Positions 63,823-64,000 of a stretch of 64,000 nucleotides of DNA are shown here, piece after piece. The position numbers and the translations under genes were made by a program. How positions within the stretch are numbered: position 1 is the first letter of the stretch; every line of letters starts with the position of its first letter. The notes beneath the pieces are model-generated. The model saw nothing but the letters and a program-made list of their open reading frames with translations. It did not search any database and had not been told where the DNA came from. Where the stretch lies: positions 1,178,001 through 1,242,000 of the forward strand of contig CBDCWO010000006.1 in assembly GCA_965223405.1 (NCBI GenBank), given 5' to 3'. This DNA comes from CBDCWO01 sp965223405. GTDB taxonomy: Bacteria; Bacteroidota; Bacteroidia; Chitinophagales; Saprospiraceae.

Positions 63823-64000
63823 ATGAGAATTAAACAGGTCCTACTTTTCTTGACTTTCCTGATTATCCAATGCTTTGGACATGCCTGCATCGGTCAAAAT
63901 ATAGACTTTGATATCCTTAAGGGTCAAAAGAAGGTAGAAATTCCCTTTGAATTTCGAAACAACTTTATTGTAGTCAAAGTAAAAATGCAAGGAGTCATAC
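63823..64000 (+). CDS. Retropepsin-like aspartic protease, 5' end only
   Basis: The first 59 codons of a gene cut by the right edge. A signal peptide (MRIKQVLLFLTFLIIQ, then FGHACIGQ) is followed by ILKGQKKVEIPFEFRNNFIVV. The stretch KVEIPFEFRNNFIVVKV-x-M-x-G is the usual entry to the beta-barrel of Bacteroidota retropepsin-like proteins, just before the catalytic DTGA, which is beyond the window. The ATG at 63823 gives the only signal peptide. Divergent from the APC permease. Confidence 0.65.
   Translation, partial: MRIKQVLLFLTFLIIQCFGHACIGQNIDFDILKGQKKVEIPFEFRNNFIVVKVKMQGVI

Overview
The window looks like a chromosomal segment of a Bacteroidota bacterium, most likely from the Saprospiria/Lewinella-like part of the phylum. 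The grounds are a type IX secretion C-terminal sorting domain on a BNR-repeat protein, a TonB-dependent receptor with a carboxypeptidase-regulatory N-terminus, a Reg_prop/Y_Y_Y hybrid sensor kinase, a BatA-type membrane VWA protein, a DUF4199 protein, and several exact TAnnTTTG (-7) promoter boxes. DNA is A+T-rich by eye. I see no rRNA, tRNA, CRISPR array, insertion sequence or phage gene.

Layout. 0-6.4 kb: 5' end of an S9 peptidase cut by the left edge, a DUF457/YdjM-type membrane hydrolase, a FkpA-like lipoprotein isomerase, a large BNR/sortilin-like exported protein and a YcaQ-type HTH_42 protein. 6.7-15.4 kb: a BatA/VWA protein, then a signalling run of giant hybrid histidine kinase, CheY-like regulator and GAF-class III nucleotide cyclase. 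15.4-17.5 kb: a small membrane protein and a lipoprotein.

17.8-36.3 kb is the most unusual part. An ECF sigma factor, a membrane anti-sigma-like TPR protein and an exported TPR-CHAT (caspase-like) protein form one operon. Next come a 1742-residue fusion of two alpha/beta-hydrolase domains with a CHAT peptidase and an amidohydrolase. Head-on to these, separated by 21 bases, a minus-strand set encodes a 3-TM protein, a nitrilase-like protein, a cytoplasmic subtilisin, a soluble metallo-beta-lactamase-fold protein and a TM/coiled protein. Nearly every catalytic residue that can be read is intact, and there is no NTPase. I infer a stress-response or biological-conflict (defence/cell-death) locus whose combination I do not recognise as a named system.

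36.6-44 kb: TonB receptor, a PSCyt1/PSD1 cytochrome plus DUF1501 Tat-lipoprotein pair, and an orphan ECF sigma factor that is a close paralogue of the one in the CHAT operon. 44.1-51.8 kb: dihydroorotase-like protein lacking metal ligands, DUF4199, two glycosyltransferases, a full GDP-D-glycero-D-manno-heptose pathway (hddA, gmhA, fused hddC-gmhB) and queE. 51.8-64 kb: Dna2-like nuclease-helicase, T9SS-sorted BNR protein, PhoD-like phosphatase, BASS-family transporter, DUF937-OmpA protein, APC permease and the 5' end of a retropepsin-like protein at the right edge. Two intergenic regions (39.1-39.4 kb and 57.9-58.1 kb) share a family of short GC-rich hairpins followed by AATTAG plus a second shared motif, which look like a REP-like dispersed repeat.
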